From the NCBI GenBank assembly GCA_963704355.1, contig OY969891.1:3224001-3288000 (forward strand): DNA of 64,000 nucleotides, written 5' to 3'. This stretch comes from Bog-473 sp963704355 (GTDB lineage: Bacteria > Actinomycetota > Acidimicrobiia > Acidimicrobiales > RAAP-2). A program made the position numbers and the translations under genes. The notes below the pieces were generated by a model. The model was not told the origin of the DNA. It did no database searches and saw only the letters and a list, made by a program, of their open reading frames with translations. Positions 10,084 to 18,278 of this stretch are shown piece by piece; the stretch's first letter is position 1, and each line of letters begins with the position of its first letter.

Positions 10084-11120
10084 CGGCGGGCTCCCATGTC
10101 CGCCAGGGTAGCGACCACGTCGGACGCGGCCACCCCGTGCACCGGCTCGACGCCATGCGGGCCGTCGAGGACGAACGTGAGGTCCCGTTGCGCCTTCTTG
10201 TCCCGTCTCATGAACGCGACGAGCCCCTCGGCGTCCGCACCGCGAGGCAGGTCGGTCGGGAGGTCGAAGCTGGCGAGAATGCGGCGGTGGTCCTCGACGC
10301 GGTCCTCGTCGATGCGGCGCAGCCGTCTCGCCAACAGGGCGGCGAAGAGGATGCCGATCGCCACCGCCTCGCCGTGGCGCAGGTCCCAGTCGTGGTGGTC
10401 GGCCAGCGCCGCGCCCTCGAGCGCGTGACCCAGGGTGTGCCCGTAGTTGAGGATCATGCGGCGGCCGCCCTCCCGCTCGTCTTCGGCCACCAACGCCGCC
10501 TTGATGGCGACGCAGCGCGCCACCTGCTCGTCGATCGGTTGCTCGGCGGTCGGGGCGTCGCCGAGGAAGGCGTACTTGGCGATCTCCCCCCGGCCACAGG
10601 CCCACTCGCGGGGTGGGAGGGTCTCGAGGGCCTGGGTGTCGCAAAGCACCGCGTTGGGCTGCCAGAACGCGCCGACGAGGTTCTTGCCCTCGGGCAGGTT
10701 GACTCCAGTCTTCCCCCCGATGGCGGCGTCGACCTGCGCCAGTAGCGAGGTGGCCACGTTCACGTACGCCGTCCCCCGGTGGTAGGTCGCGGCGGCGAAG
10801 CCGGCGACGTCGGTGACGATGCCGCCCCCGACCGCGATGACGACGTCCGCCCGGGACAGGCCGGCGCGGGCGAACCGGCGGGCGAGGTCCTCGACGGTGG
10901 CAAGCGTCTTGGCGTCCTCGCCGTCGGGGATGAGGCAGACCTCGGCGGGCACGCCCGGGTCGAGAGCCTCGATCCAGCCGGCGTCGCGGATGGCCTCCTG
11001 CGTGACGATCGTTGCCGACTTGGCCGTCGGCGGGAGGAAGCGCGCCACCTCGAAGCGTGCGCCGGGCCCGACGAGGACCGGGTACGAACGCTCGGCAAGG
11101 TCGACGGAGAGGGCGTGCAC
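10080..11120 (-). CDS. aroB: 3-dehydroquinate synthase
   Basis: NAD- and metal-dependent cyclisation of DAHP to 3-dehydroquinate, the second step of the shikimate pathway. It is 346 aa. It shows the nucleotide-binding GGGIVTDVAGF, the substrate loop DAAIGGKTGVNLPEGKN and metal ligands in GRGEIAKYAFLGD (Glu), NYGHTLGHALE (His) and LRHGEAVAIG (His). The start GTG 11120 lies 6 nt after the aroK stop. Confidence 0.97.
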   Translation of the reverse strand: MHALSVDLAERSYPVLVGPGARFEVARFLPPTAKSATIVTQEAIRDAGWIEALDPGVPAEVCLIPDGEDAKTLATVEDLARRFARAGLSRADVVIAVGGGIVTDVAGFAAATYHRGTAYVNVATSLLAQVDAAIGGKTGVNLPEGKNLVGAFWQPNAVLCDTQALETLPPREWACGRGEIAKYAFLGDAPTAEQPIDEQVARCVAIKAALVAEDEREGGRRMILNYGHTLGHALEGAALADHHDWDLRHGEAVAIGILFAALLARRLRRIDEDRVEDHRRILASFDLPTDLPRGADAEGLVAFMRRDKKAQRDLTFVLDGPHGVEPVHGVAASDVVATLADMGARR

Positions 11121-11126
11121 GGCCGT

Positions 11127-11774
11127 TCAGCCGGGCGTGGTCGCGGCGGGCGGCGGGGTGGGGGGCGTGGGTGGCGTGGGGGGCGTGGGGGGCGTGGGTG
11201 GCTTGGGTGGCGTGGGTGGCGTGGGTGGCGTGGGTGGCGTGGGTGGCGTGGGTGGCGGCCGATCCTCGAGGCCCGCCGCCGCGATGACGCGATCGGCCAC
11301 TGTCTCGACCGGGAGGTCGTCGACGTCGACGACCGCGTCCGCCACCTCGGCGTAGTAGGGCGCGCGCTCCTTGAACAGGCGGGCCAAGGCCTCGGCCGGG
11401 TCGTCCCCGAGCAGCGGTCGCCCGACGCCGTCCCCAACGTGAAGAGCGAGCGTCTCGGGGCGCGCCCGCAACCACACGACGGTGCCGCTCGCCTCGATGA
11501 GCCGGCGGTTCTCGGCGCTGAGCACTGCGCCACCGGCCACCGAGATCACGGCAGGCGCCACGTCGGTGCACGCAGCGTTGAGCACGTCGGCCTCGGCGCG
11601 GCGGAAAGCCGCCTCGCCGTGCTGGGCGAAGAGCTGAGGCACGGACAGCCCGGTCGTCGCTTCGACGTCCGCGTCGGAATCCTTGTACTCCCACCCAAGC
11701 CGCTGGGCCACCATTTTCCCTGTCGTCGTCTTCCCGGCGCCCATCATCCCGACGAGCAGGATGTGCCTGGTCAT
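11127..11774 (-). CDS. aroK: Shikimate kinase with a C-terminal Thr-Pro-Pro repeat tail
   Basis: Phosphorylates shikimate at O3. Residues 1 to ~172 form a normal P-loop kinase: Walker A GMMGAGKTT, shikimate-binding DSDADVEA, GGAV and the lid region RPLLGDDP. Residues ~173-208 are a run of about a dozen Thr-Pro-Pro units, one with Lys for Thr, encoded by a 9-bp tandem repeat. Ordinary shikimate kinases end before this point. The ATG at 11774 overlaps the aroC stop. Translating the tail would depend on EF-P, encoded three genes downstream. Confidence 0.95.
   Translation of the reverse strand: MTRHILLVGMMGAGKTTTGKMVAQRLGWEYKDSDADVEATTGLSVPQLFAQHGEAAFRRAEADVLNAACTDVAPAVISVAGGAVLSAENRRLIEASGTVVWLRARPETLALHVGDGVGRPLLGDDPAEALARLFKERAPYYAEVADAVVDVDDLPVETVADRVIAAAGLEDRPPPTPPTPPTPPTPPTPPKPPTPPTPPTPPTPPTPPPAATTPG
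11154..11257. repeat. 9-bp tandem repeat (GGTGGCGTG) in the 3' end of aroK
   Basis: About eleven near-perfect copies of a 9-bp unit, coding for Thr-Pro-Pro on the minus strand. Because the unit is a multiple of three, copy-number change keeps the frame. Copies on the right are identical, pointing to recent slippage expansion. Confidence 0.9.
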
Positions 11775-12976
11775 CGCGCTGCGCTGCCGGACCCGGCGCT
11801 GCCGACGGCCGACGACGGGGTCGACCCCAGCGCGGCGACGAAGCCGTCGCGGTTACGTATCACCTCGGCCAGCGAGTCCCCGCCGAACTTGCGCAGCGCC
11901 TCGTTGGCGAGCACCAGCGCCGTCATCGTTTCGGCGACGACACCCATGGCGGGAACGGCGGTCACGTCCGTGCGCTCCTTGAAGCTCACAGTCGACTCCT
12001 TTGTCACCACATCCACCGTCTGGAGCACCGGCCGGTTCAGGGTCGCCAGCGGTTTCATGGCGACGCGGGTCACGATCAACGAACCATTGGACATGCCGCC
12101 CTCGATGCCCCCCGCCCGGTCGGTCGGTCGGACGTAGCCCTCGGACTCGTCGTAGGCGATGGCGTCGTGCGCCTCCGAGCCCCGACGTGAGGCATTGTCC
12201 CAGCCCTCGCCGATCTCGACCGCCTTGACGGCCTGGATGGACATGAGGGCCTGGGCCAGGTTGGCATCGAGCTTGCGATCCCAGTGCACGTGGCTCCCCA
12301 GGCCGACCGGGACGCCGTAGGCCAGCACCTCGGCCACGCCACCGAGCGAGTCGCCCACCTTGGCGGCCGCCTTCACCTCGGCGATCATCGCCTGCTCGGA
12401 CACCGGATCGAAACACCGGACCGCGCTCTCGTCGACCTTGTCCAGGTCACTCGGCCCCGGGCGCGGGCTGTCCGGTGACGTGGTGGCGTCGCCCAGCGCC
12501 ACGATGTGGCTCACGATGGAGATCTCGAGCTGGTGGAGCAACAGCTTGGCCAGCGTGCCCGCGGCCACCCGGGCGGCCGTCTCGCGGGCGGAGGCGCGCT
12601 CGAGCACGTCGCGCGCGTCCTCGAAGCCGTACTTGAGCATCCCGGGCAGGTCGGCGTGGCCAGGACGCGGTTGGGTCAGGACCTTCGAGGGTGCTCCCGG
12701 CTCGGGCGCCATCTCCTCGGTCCACTTCGGCCACTCGGTGTTGGCGATCTCGATGGCGACAGGCGAGCCCAAGGTACGGCCGTGGCGGATGCCGCCGAGC
12801 AGCGTGATCTCGTCGGCCTCGAAGCGCATGCGCGGCCCCCGGCCGTAGCCCAGCCGGCGCCGGGCCAGCTCGGCGGCGATGTCGGACGACTCGACCGGCA
12901 GCCCGGCGGGAAGCCCCTCGACGATGACGACGAGGGCGCGCCCGTGAGACTCGCCGGCGGTCAGGAAGCGCAGCAC
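11771..12976 (-). CDS. aroC: Chorismate synthase
   Basis: FMN-dependent conversion of EPSP to chorismate, precursor of aromatic amino acids, folate and menaquinone. It is 401 aa. Characteristic segments are FLTAGESHGRAL (N-terminus), RRLGYGRGPRM, RPGHADLPGMLKYG, ERASARETAARVAAG and GGIEGGMSNG. The C-terminal ~20 residues are Ser/Gly/Ala-rich. GTG 12976 starts the aro operon. Its product also supplies the men genes at 21-26 kb. Confidence 0.97.
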   Translation of the reverse strand: MLRFLTAGESHGRALVVIVEGLPAGLPVESSDIAAELARRRLGYGRGPRMRFEADEITLLGGIRHGRTLGSPVAIEIANTEWPKWTEEMAPEPGAPSKVLTQPRPGHADLPGMLKYGFEDARDVLERASARETAARVAAGTLAKLLLHQLEISIVSHIVALGDATTSPDSPRPGPSDLDKVDESAVRCFDPVSEQAMIAEVKAAAKVGDSLGGVAEVLAYGVPVGLGSHVHWDRKLDANLAQALMSIQAVKAVEIGEGWDNASRRGSEAHDAIAYDESEGYVRPTDRAGGIEGGMSNGSLIVTRVAMKPLATLNRPVLQTVDVVTKESTVSFKERTDVTAVPAMGVVAETMTALVLANEALRKFGGDSLAEVIRNRDGFVAALGSTPSSAVGSAGSGSAAR

Positions 12977-13034
12977 GGCGCCACGCTACCGGACGCCTGA
13001 TTGGCGTCCGGGGGCTGGAAAGGCCGGTCGAAGC

Positions 13035-13703
13035 TCAGCTGTAGAAGGGGTTCTCGCCGCCGCCATGGTCGGTGACGTCGAGAATCTTCTTGAGCTCGGG
13101 GACCTCTTCCATCAGCGCCGTCTCGATCCCCTGGCGCAGCGTCATCTGTGACATGGCGCATCCCTGGCACCCTCCCGAGAGCCGTAGGTACGCCGTGCCG
13201 TCGTCCTCGTTGAGCGCCACGAGGTCGGCGCGTCCACCGTGGCTGGCGATGGCCGGGTTCACCGACTGCTCGAGCACGGCGACCACGCGGAGCGCCAGCG
13301 GGCTGGTGATCCCGTTCGCCAGGATCTCGGGCGGGACGCCCGGAGAGGCTTCCTCGGGGGTGGGTGTGTTCGGGTTGACCAAGACGAGCCCGCCGCCGTT
13401 GTCCTCGGACCACTCGAGCCGGGCCCCCCGAAGACGGTCGACGCTCCCCGCGGGCACGATGACGTCGAGCTCGTCCTGCGCGTGGCGAACGTCGCCCTCG
13501 TCGGCGTCAGAGATCGCCTGGAAGTAGAGGTCGTAGACGAAGGAACCCGCCTGGACGCCCCGCACCTCGAGCCAGAGGCCGAGGGCGCTGGGGTCCGGTT
13601 CCTGGCCGATGGCCTCCCGCACGACGTTGTAGGCCTCGGGCGTGAGGGACACGACGGGGCCGGTCTGGGTACTGGCCTGGAGATCTCCGGTGGTTGTTGC
13701 CAT
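13035..13703 (-). CDS. NfuA-like Fe-S cluster carrier (degenerate A-type domain + NifU domain)
   Basis: Likely carries and delivers Fe-S clusters. It is 222 aa. Residues ~16-115 resemble the A-type (HesB/IscA) fold but lack the usual cysteines, as in NfuA. Residues ~133-212 form the NifU C-terminal domain with the cluster motif CQGC (Cys179/Cys182). The start is ATG 13703; longer upstream frames have no support. It is divergent from the Cys-rich protein at 13918 across a 214-bp spacer that shows no clear promoter. Confidence 0.88.
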   Translation of the reverse strand: MATTTGDLQASTQTGPVVSLTPEAYNVVREAIGQEPDPSALGLWLEVRGVQAGSFVYDLYFQAISDADEGDVRHAQDELDVIVPAGSVDRLRGARLEWSEDNGGGLVLVNPNTPTPEEASPGVPPEILANGITSPLALRVVAVLEQSVNPAIASHGGRADLVALNEDDGTAYLRLSGGCQGCAMSQMTLRQGIETALMEEVPELKKILDVTDHGGGENPFYS

Positions 13704-13917
13704 GGAGAGCAGTCTACGACGTGGGCGGGCGGGGCCAACACGGCCGAGAAATCCCCGGTGGCGTCGGGAAGCCGTCCTTTGTCCCATCGCCAACGCCTTT
13801 TGGACCGGACCCCCGGCCGGCCGTTGCCAGTCGGGATTCGACTGGCGGCGTCGCGATGTCTCGCGCACGCATCGACAGTGCGCCTTCGCGCGGCGTGCAC
13901 CCTGTAACGTCCCCGTC

Positions 13918-14733
13918 GTGACGCGCACGCCCACCGACACCCACGAATGGCTGAGCTTCGACGACGAGGACGAGGAGCGGACGTGGGTCTTCGACGTCAC
14001 GTTCCTCACGAGCAATTGGACTTGCATCTTCGGCAACGGATGCCAGGGGGTGCTCACCGGCCCCGCTCCCGAGCTCGTGCAGGGCTGCTGCAGTTACGGC
14101 GCCCACCTCGTCGACAAGAAGGACGCTCGGCGAGTCGAGAAGGCGGCCGCCACCCTCACTCCCGACGAGTGGCAGAACCACGGCACCAAGAAGAGCGTCA
14201 TCCACACGAACAAGCACGGCGAGACCGTGACCCGTCTCGTCGACGATGCCTGCATCTTCCTCAACAAGCCCGGGTTCGCCGGCGGTGTCGGTTGCGCATT
14301 CCACATCGCGGCGATGAATCGGGGCGTCGACCACATGACGCTCAAGCCCGAAGTCTGCTGGCAGCTCCCGCTGCGCCGGGAGGACCAGGTCGATGACGAC
14401 GAGGGACACGTCACGTCGGTCGTGAGGCAATGGGACCGGCGGCACTGGGGCAAAGGCGGCCGCGAGTTCCATTGGTGGTGCACCGAGTCGCCCGACGCCT
14501 TCGTCGGCAAGAAGCCGGTGTACCGGGAGATGGAGGCCGAGCTGAAGAAGATGGTCGGGGCGAAGGCCTACGACCGCTTCGTGGCGCTGGTGCGCGAGCG
14601 CGAGCGTCTGCGCGTCAAGGCGGTGGCGCTCCCCCACCCGGCGGTGCGCCGACGCGGAGCGCGCAAACCCAGCGGGGCGAACGGCGCAACCGGAGGCTCG
14701 GTGGGGTCGGGAGCGCTCGCCGGAGGCAGCTAG
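13918..14733 (+). CDS. Conserved Cys-rich protein of unknown function
   Basis: A 271-aa soluble protein that I do not assign to a named family. It has eight cysteines at about 36, 42, 57, 58, 112, 126, 147 and 188, with an adjacent Cys pair in QGCCSYG, resembling YkgJ-type cysteine-cluster proteins that bind metal or Fe-S. It also has HHWG/WWC aromatic segments and a low-complexity Ala/Gly/Ser tail after residue ~245. The start is GTG 13918. It lies head-to-head with the NfuA-like gene, which makes an Fe-S or metal role plausible but unproven. Confidence 0.8.
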   Translation: MTRTPTDTHEWLSFDDEDEERTWVFDVTFLTSNWTCIFGNGCQGVLTGPAPELVQGCCSYGAHLVDKKDARRVEKAAATLTPDEWQNHGTKKSVIHTNKHGETVTRLVDDACIFLNKPGFAGGVGCAFHIAAMNRGVDHMTLKPEVCWQLPLRREDQVDDDEGHVTSVVRQWDRRHWGKGGREFHWWCTESPDAFVGKKPVYREMEAELKKMVGAKAYDRFVALVRERERLRVKAVALPHPAVRRRGARKPSGANGATGGSVGSGALAGGS

Positions 14734-14787
14734 AGCCAGCGACGAGACAGAGAGCGCCCGCAGGGGCGGAGGCGGCGCGTCAGGCGG

Positions 14788-14994
14788 TCAGTCGTTCAGC
14801 GGGTCGTCTTCTGAGACTCTCGGTGTGGGGATGGAGCCCAGGATGCGGTCGTACTGGTCCTCTTCCGCGAGGCACCACGTCGCGTGGACATCGTCGGGCT
14901 CAGCACCGCATTCGGGGCACCGCCCGGTGGCTTCTGTGGAAGATCGCTTAAGGCTGCGCGCTTCTTCGAAGCGCCGATGGCGTCCCTTTTTCAC
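14788..14994 (-). CDS. Small putative zinc-ribbon protein
   Basis: A 68-aa basic/acidic small protein with CPECGAE and, 17 residues on, HATWCLAEE, a likely Cys3/His zinc-binding knuckle. GTG 14994 has a strong AAGGAG (15005-15000) with 5-nt spacing, which supports it as a real gene. It is convergent with the Cys-rich gene at 13918. Function unknown. Confidence 0.72.
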   Translation of the reverse strand: MKKGRHRRFEEARSLKRSSTEATGRCPECGAEPDDVHATWCLAEEDQYDRILGSIPTPRVSEDDPLND

Positions 14995-15118
14995 GAGAAC
15001 TCCTTGTCACACCCGGTCCGCACCTGTGCTTTCCCGCCCCCACGACCAGACCGTATGGGCCATGTTGGCCGCTCCAGCATTGTAGTGGCTGCGGCCCTCG
15101 AGCAGGCCCGAGAGCAGG

Positions 15119-15547
15119 TCAAGGAGCCAATTTCTCCACCGCATCGTCCCGGCGCTCGTAGCCCCGAATGTCGTTGACGCCGTCAGGACCGACCCGGAGG
15201 ACCTGCCAGCGCTCGTGCCCGTCCTCTTGATGCATCCCGACCAGGAGCGCATTGCCATGGACCTCGACCAAGTCGACATTGGCCCGGCGGCCCTCTTCCC
15301 TGCCCTTCTGGTACCAGGCCAGCACCTGGTTGCGGTTCTGGCACGGCGGGTTGGCGTCGCCCGGTGCACCCCAGTGGACGTCCGGACTGAGCAGCGCGGC
15401 GAACTCCTCGAGGTCGGCCGTGACGAGCGCGGCCCGGACGCGGTCGGCGATGCCGGCCGCTGTTATCGGAGCACCGATGCGGGGCGTGGACGGTGTGGAC
15501 GTCGTGGACGGTGTGGAGGTCGATCGATCGTTGTCGTCATCGCTCAT
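15119..15547 (-). CDS. SnoaL/NTF2-like domain protein
   Basis: About 142 aa. After a Thr/Ser/Pro-rich N-terminus comes a cone-shaped NTF2-like fold: ADRVRAALVTADLEEFAALLSPDVHWGAPG, then a QVLAWYQKGREEG helix. Such proteins are ligand-binding or small-molecule enzymes; no specific substrate can be read. ATG 15547 is used; an in-frame TTG 12 nt upstream is an alternative. It is divergent from the 78-aa protein at 15577. Confidence 0.75.
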   Translation of the reverse strand: MSDDDNDRSTSTPSTTSTPSTPRIGAPITAAGIADRVRAALVTADLEEFAALLSPDVHWGAPGDANPPCQNRNQVLAWYQKGREEGRRANVDLVEVHGNALLVGMHQEDGHERWQVLRVGPDGVNDIRGYERRDDAVEKLAP

Positions 15548-15576
15548 GCGCCCATTCAACCTCTACGCTGAGCGCC

Positions 15577-15813
15577 GTGCCATCCTTCGACCCGCAGGAG
15601 ATGCTGGCGCGGTTCCGGCAGCGTGCCGAGGCCGTGCGCACGCGAGGCATGCCGCCGATCGAGGGGCCCGAGCGTCAGCGCTTCCGCGAGCAGGCGCAGC
15701 GGGACTACTCCGACTTCGCAATGATCGGCGACGCCGAGGCCGAGCTGGTCGACGGGATCCTGACGCTGCGCGTCGACCTGCGGCCGCCGGAGGCCCGGGG
15801 CGACTCGGGCTGA
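15577..15813 (+). CDS. Small conserved hypothetical protein
   Basis: A 78-aa protein starting at GTG 15577. It has a charged helical N-terminus (DPQEMLARFRQRAEAV), a central PPIEGPERQRFREQAQ, and a C-terminal beta-like segment DAEAELVDGILTLRVDL. No signal peptide or known domain. Codon bias matches the neighbours. The 29-bp spacer to the divergent NTF2-like gene must hold any promoter for both. Confidence 0.65.
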   Translation: MPSFDPQEMLARFRQRAEAVRTRGMPPIEGPERQRFREQAQRDYSDFAMIGDAEAELVDGILTLRVDLRPPEARGDSG

Positions 15814-15816
15814 GCG

Positions 15817-16371
15817 TCAGCCGCCGTAATGCATGCGCGTGTCCTCCATGCGCAAGACGTCCGAGGGCTCCCCGCCAACCTCGACGACCTCCCCGATGCA
15901 GAGCGTGTGGCTCCCCAGCTCCTCAGTACGGGTCACGGCGCAGAACAGGTACCCCGAAGCGCTGGCCAGCACGGGCAGCCGGTGGGGTCCGACCTCGGTC
16001 ACCGGGTGGCCCGAGAGCGTGAAGACGACCCCGTCCGGCGAACGGTCGATTTCGGTGACCGGCTTGACGAAACGGCGCACGACGTCGCGGTCCGTCCGTT
16101 GCAGCATCGAGATCGTGAAGGCGCCGCTGTGCGCGACCAGGCGGGCGGTCACCGAGTCGCGTTCGAGCGCGACGGCGACGAGCTTCGGCTCGATGCAGAC
16201 CTGCACGACCAGGTTCGCCGTCATGAGGTTGACCTCGTCGCCGTGACGGCTCCCGACGAGGTAGAGACCGGTCGGCATGGCCCAGAGGACCCGGCGGCGG
16301 TGGCGGTCGAGGTCGTCGGCGGGAAGGTCCTCGCCGCCGTCGGGTGGTGGCGGAGGTGGGGGCGGCGTCAT
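15817..16371 (-). CDS. Flavin reductase-like FMN-binding split-barrel protein
   Basis: A 184-aa protein with an N-terminal polyproline run (eight Pro) and a flavin-reductase split barrel: WAMPTGLYLVGSR, VNLMTANLVVQVCIEPKLVAVALER, TARLVAHSGAFTISML. Members bind FMN and reduce free flavin or serve as oxidoreductase partners; the partner is unknown here. The start overlaps the stop of the lipoprotein gene (ATGA), so the two are co-translated. Confidence 0.85.
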   Translation of the reverse strand: MTPPPPPPPPDGGEDLPADDLDRHRRRVLWAMPTGLYLVGSRHGDEVNLMTANLVVQVCIEPKLVAVALERDSVTARLVAHSGAFTISMLQRTDRDVVRRFVKPVTEIDRSPDGVVFTLSGHPVTEVGPHRLPVLASASGYLFCAVTRTEELGSHTLCIGEVVEVGGEPSDVLRMEDTRMHYGG

Positions 16372-16886
16372 CCGAAGATCCCTCCGCCGCTGTTGCCCGA
16401 GTTGCCCACGGTCGTGGTCGTCGACGGCACCTTGCCGACGATGGCCCGGATGCGCTGGAGCGCTTCGTTGTAAAGCGCTTCTGCCTTGATGGTGTCGCGC
16501 CGAGATTCGGTGAGCAGCTTCGTGTTGGTCCCCCCGGAGTCGTAGCAGTCATTGGCGGCGGTGCCCTCCAGGCCGTACGCCTGAGTCAGCAAGTCCGTCA
16601 CCTGGGGGTCGGGCGAGGGAAGCTCTGTGTTCGCGGACTCGGTGTCGTTGAGGAGGGTGCTGCACGCGGCGTGCAGCGCACCGCTGCCGTTCGGGACGAC
16701 CTTGGGGATCCGGGCGTTGTCGGCGACCAGCGTGCCGATGTCCGCGCCGAGGTTCGTCCCGTTGACCCAGACGGACATCCGGTGGGCCGGCGAACCCACC
16801 TGGTCCTCCCCGGCGCAGGAGCTCAACGTGATGGCGGAGGTGCCGGTCAACAGAACAAGGGACGCCACGAGTAGCCGCCGGTTCAT
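16368..16886 (-). CDS. Putative lipoprotein
   Basis: A 172-aa exported protein. The N-terminal signal (RRLLVASLVLLTG) is followed by a lipobox ending LSSC, so Cys24 would be lipidated; LspA is encoded at 41361. The mature part has further Cys residues (CSTLL, NDCYDS) and ends in a Gly-rich segment. ATG 16886 overlaps the tyrS stop (ATGA), which also supports 16883 as the true end of tyrS. Function unknown. Confidence 0.8.
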   Translation of the reverse strand: MNRRLLVASLVLLTGTSAITLSSCAGEDQVGSPAHRMSVWVNGTNLGADIGTLVADNARIPKVVPNGSGALHAACSTLLNDTESANTELPSPDPQVTDLLTQAYGLEGTAANDCYDSGGTNTKLLTESRRDTIKAEALYNEALQRIRAIVGKVPSTTTTVGNSGNSGGGIFG

Positions 16887-18150
16887 ACAGCGCGGACGAT
16901 GTGGACATCGCGCGGGCCCTTGCGCAGGACCACATAGCGGTCGTGCAGCAGGTCGTCGGTATCCAGCGCCCGTGTCGGGTCGATCTGCCGCACGTTGTTC
17001 ACGTAGGCGCCGCCCTGTTCGACCAGCGTCCGCGCCTCCTTCTTCGACTTGGCCAGCCCGGTGCCGCGAGGGCGTCCACGATCGTGAGCGCACCGCCGAG
17101 GAACTCGGCCCGGGGCACGGATGTGGTCGGTGCGTCCTCGGTCACCGCCAGCAGCATCTCTTCGCTCAGTCCTGCGATCTCCTCGCCGAAGAGCGCGGCG
17201 GACGCCTCCTCGCACTTGACGACCTCGGCGTCGCCGTGGACCAGGCCGACGACGGCGCGCGCCAGGGCCTTCTGCGCGGCCCGCTGCTGGGGTCGTTCCG
17301 CCGTGTCCGTATCGAGGGCCTCGATGTCGTCGTGGCTGAGGAAGGTCAGGAAGCGCAGGAGCTCGCCGACCTGTTCGTCCGAGGTGTTCACGAAGAACTG
17401 GTACATCGCGTAGGGACTGGTTCGGCGCCCGTCGAGCCAGACGGTGCCGGTCTCGGTCTTGCCGTACTTGGTGCCGTCGGGCTTCACGATGAGGGGAGTC
17501 GTGAAACCCCAGACCTCGTCGCCGCAGACCTTGCGGATAAGGTCGATCCCCATCGTGATGTTGCCCCATTGGTCGCTCCCCCCGAACTGGAGGTCGCACC
17601 CGTGGTCGACGTGGAGCCGGAGGAAGTCGTACGCCTGCAGCAGCATGTAGCTGAACTCCGTGTAGGAGATGCCGTGCTCGGGTCGCTCGAAGCGGCTGCG
17701 GACGGACTCCTTGGCCACCATCTGGTTGACGGTGAAGTGCTTGCCGACGTCGCGCAGGAACTCGAGGGTGGAGATGCTGTCGAGCCAGTCGGCATTGTTG
17801 AGCAGCAGGGCGTCGTTCAGGTCGAGGAACTGGCCGAGCTGGGGGCGGATGCCGTCGAGGTATCCCTCGATCGTCTCGCGGGTGAGCAGCTGGCGCTCGT
17901 CCTCCTTGCCGCCCGGGTCGCCGATCATGCCCGTGCCCCCGCCGGCGAGCGAGATGGGCCGGTGCCCGGCCTCCTGGAAGCGCCGGAGCGTGCAGAGCTG
18001 GAGCAGGCTGCCCACGTGCAGGCTGTCCGCGGAGGGATCGAAGCCCGCGTAGACCGTGAGCCCCGGCTGGTCGAAGCGCTTCGGCAGGTCGGGGTCGGTC
18101 ACCTGGTGGATCAGGCCGCGGAAGGCGAGGTCCTCCGAGAGCGTGGGCAT
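16883..18150 (-). pseudogene. tyrS: Tyrosyl-tRNA synthetase with a single-base frameshift before the S4 domain
   Basis: Charges tRNA-Tyr. From ATG 18150 the catalytic core is complete: HVGS (45-48), the TyrRS pocket YMLLQAYDF and FGGSDQWGNIT, and KYGKT (228-232) at the KMSKS position. At about residue 362 (near 17060-17068) the frame is lost. Sense continues in the next frame as TGLAKSKKEARTLVEQGGAYVNN, the C-terminal S4 tRNA-binding domain, to the stop at 16883. The span is 1268 nt, one base short of a 422-codon gene. As tyrS is normally essential, a sequencing deletion is most likely unless another copy exists. Confidence 0.88.
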
Positions 18151-18278
18151 GAGTCGACTTTGCCATACCCCGGTAGGTTGGCCGGCCGCATGGTGGTCAG
18201 TGTGGACGCAAGGGCGCGGGACCGGGCCGGTCCGGTCGCTGGCTCGGGTGTCGCGGCCGGGGCCTGCGGGCGCATCGG

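Noticed and set aside
9571..11694. 707-codon minus-strand frame ending with AroQ
   Set aside because: The N-terminal two thirds are off-frame aroB and aroK. AroQ starts at ATG 10083 overlapping the aroB stop.
13760..13917. Possible tRNA (a GGGATTCGAC segment)
   Set aside because: No cloverleaf stems or anticodon arm can be formed around it. No tRNA was found in the window by eye.
16883..18150. Programmed frameshift in tyrS
   Set aside because: No slippery heptamer, stem-loop or internal ribosome-binding site at the junction; a one-base deletion or sequencing error is simpler.
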